From NCBI GenBank assembly GCA_022704885.1, contig JAKJFO010000107.1, forward strand, positions 1 to 14,167: a DNA stretch of 14,167 nucleotides, in the 5' to 3' direction. A model generated the notes under the pieces. That model had not been told where the DNA came from. It ran no database searches and saw only the letters and a program-made list of their open reading frames with translations. Every line of letters starts with the position of its first letter. Positions within the stretch are counted from its first letter, which is position 1. This DNA comes from Candidatus Rifleibacteriota bacterium. Its GTDB lineage: Bacteria > Riflebacteria > Ozemobacteria > Ozemobacterales > Ozemobacteraceae. This document shows, one piece after another, positions 12,901-14,167 of this stretch. The position numbers and the translations under genes are program-made.

Positions 12901-14167
12901 AAGGTCACGCTGCCGTAGGCTTCGAGTCTGCGTTCGCGGAAGTAGTTCGAGAGCCGGTCACCGAGCGAAACATAAAAGCTGCCATTCGGAAAGCGGTAAC
13001 TGAGATGCATTGTCGCGCCCGCTCCGCTGTCATGAATGGTTTCGTCGCTGCCGAAACGATATGAATTCGCGGTGATACTGGTATCCAGGCCCCACCACCA
13101 GTTCGAACCGACTGCCCGTTCCCAGGCAAGCATCAGTTCTGTGCCCTTGAAGTCAGAAGGCGCCCAGTAGTCGAGCAGAGTGCTGTCGTTATGTCTCTGT
13201 TTTTCATAGCTGGCCTGATAAACCCGCAGATTGGCAGTGAGAAATGGCGCTGAGCGACGGAAAATGCTGTGGATAATCTCGCTGTCCCAGCGGCGCCGCG
13301 AATTTCCGTCAGAAATATCGGCGAGAGTGATGGTCTGTATGGCCCGTGTTCGCTGATGCAGATCGCCAAAAAGACTGAAAGATTTGAACTCTTCGGCATA
13401 GCGGTTGCGAAGAGTGAACAGGTTTTCCTTGAAAGTGCTCTTGCCGCCTCGAAAAGAGGTTTTGAGATTGTCGGTGCCGGCGACGAACTGAGCGCTGTAG
13501 CCGCCAATGCTGTCGCCGCCTGAGAATACTTCCGGGGCCCATGTGAGTGCAAGGCTGGTGTTGCGGTCGGCGCGGTAGTCGAGGGTGGCAGAATAAACCT
13601 GGCTGGTTTCGCGCTGGTTGTTGTCTTCGTGTGACCACGCTTCATAACGGTAACGGCCGGTCAGCTTTTTCATCTCACCCGAAGGAAACAGCCCCTCGAT
13701 CGACGAAACGACATCGAGAATGCCACGGTCGTCCTCGCGCACGGTAAGACCGACAGCTGCCTGGTTCTGCAGGTTCAGACGATGCTTTTCTACCTCTTCT
13801 TTAAGTTGATCCGAGAGAGGGTAGAACTTGTGTACAACGTCCATGCGGCTGCGGGCGAGATTGAATTCACCCTTGTGGTAGTGAACCATCACCAGACCCT
13901 GATTGGCCTGCATGTTTTTTGGTTGAATCTCGAGCGCCATTTCGAAAAAACGCTGGGCTTCTTCGAGTTTGCCTTGAGACAGTCGCAACTCGCCGAGCTC
14001 GATATAGGCTTCGAGGCGGGTTGGTTCGCGGGTCAGCTTCTCGATTGCGATGTCGCGTTCGATCGCCTGCAGAGCGCGCAATTCATGGCTCAGCGTATCA
14101 GGGCTTTCTTCGCTCGGCAAGATAAGGTCGAACGGCTGCGCGAAAACATTTCCCGCAGTCATCAAGA
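12897..14167 (-). CDS. TPR plus outer-membrane beta-barrel protein (N-terminus beyond window)
   Basis: The reading frame is open to the right edge, so the gene is 5'-partial; about 422 residues are visible. The first visible residues, TAGNVFAQ, look like the end of a signal peptide cut after Ala, so only the signal peptide's front part is probably missing. Two TPRs lie at about 51-118 (EAYIELGELRLSQGKLEEAQ and NMQANQGLVMVHYHKGEFNL). From about 165 on, alternating strands rich in Tyr, Trp and Ser with short turns continue to the end, which is AYGSVTF with a terminal Phe, the outer-membrane insertion signal. A periplasmic TPR domain followed by a barrel is the layout of exopolysaccharide exporters such as PgaA and BcsC, though this barrel is shorter. 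A role in exporting or docking surface material is possible but not shown. No membership in a named family was recognised. Confidence 0.82.
   Translation of the reverse strand, partial: LMTAGNVFAQPFDLILPSEESPDTLSHELRALQAIERDIAIEKLTREPTRLEAYIELGELRLSQGKLEEAQRFFEMALEIQPKNMQANQGLVMVHYHKGEFNLARSRMDVVHKFYPLSDQLKEEVEKHRLNLQNQAAVGLTVREDDRGILDVVSSIEGLFPSGEMKKLTGRYRYEAWSHEDNNQRETSQVYSATLDYRADRNTSLALTWAPEVFSGGDSIGGYSAQFVAGTDNLKTSFRGGKSTFKENLFTLRNRYAEEFKSFSLFGDLHQRTRAIQTITLADISDGNSRRRWDSEIIHSIFRRSAPFLTANLRVYQASYEKQRHNDSTLLDYWAPSDFKGTELMLAWERAVGSNWWWGLDTSITANSYRFGSDETIHDSGAGATMHLSYRFPNGSFYVSLGDRLSNYFRERRLEAYGSVTF

Overview
The window reads like a Gram-negative, pilus-rich environmental bacterium of roughly balanced base composition. 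Signs of this are an outer-membrane-type beta-barrel ending in a terminal Phe, a lipobox lipoprotein, class III prepilin leaders, very large TPR and beta-helix surface proteins, and many low-complexity intergenic repeats. The mix of Flp-type pilin, giant TPR protein, GH171/DUF1343 protein and Memo protein would fit an uncultured phylum (Riflebacteria- or Wallbacteria-like), but that placement is only an impression. No rRNA, tRNA, CRISPR, phage integration module or insertion sequence was found.

Left part (1-2668, minus strand). At the left edge is the first third of an Flp-family pilin gene, cut by the window. It has a strong Shine-Dalgarno and a promoter-like region in which a sigma-70-like and a sigma-54-like signal overlap. 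A 427-bp spacer follows, with a 53-bp pure GAA/TTC microsatellite and two inverted copies of a CCGCAGATT-type dispersed repeat. Next is a 664-residue lipoprotein (carboxypeptidase-regulatory-like, two fibronectin III-like and a beta-helix domain). On its other side is a 139-bp spacer holding two more repeats: a hexamer tandem and a structured CATTGCGAGGAG-type element.

Middle (2669-11742, minus strand). This looks like one long operon, in transcription order: diverged GH171/DUF1343 protein, three prepilin-like proteins (PilV-, PilW- and giant PilX-like), a small zinc-ribbon protein, a CheR/PilK-type methyltransferase, a Nudix hydrolase, and an 855-residue protein made of 23 TPRs. Gaps are mostly 1-40 nt and one junction is an ATGA overlap. 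A reasonable model is a minor-pilin tip complex arranged like the type II secretion GspI-J-K triad, encoded with an envelope enzyme-like protein and with candidate regulators. This is inferred from gene order and domains.

Right part (11743-14167). A 73-bp divergent spacer separates the operon from a plus-strand pair: a Memo-family protein (AmmeMemoRadiSam system protein B) and, overlapping it by ATGA, a two-helix small membrane protein. Converging on these is a partial TPR plus beta-barrel outer-membrane protein whose N-terminus lies beyond the window. The two converging stop codons share the four bases TTAA.
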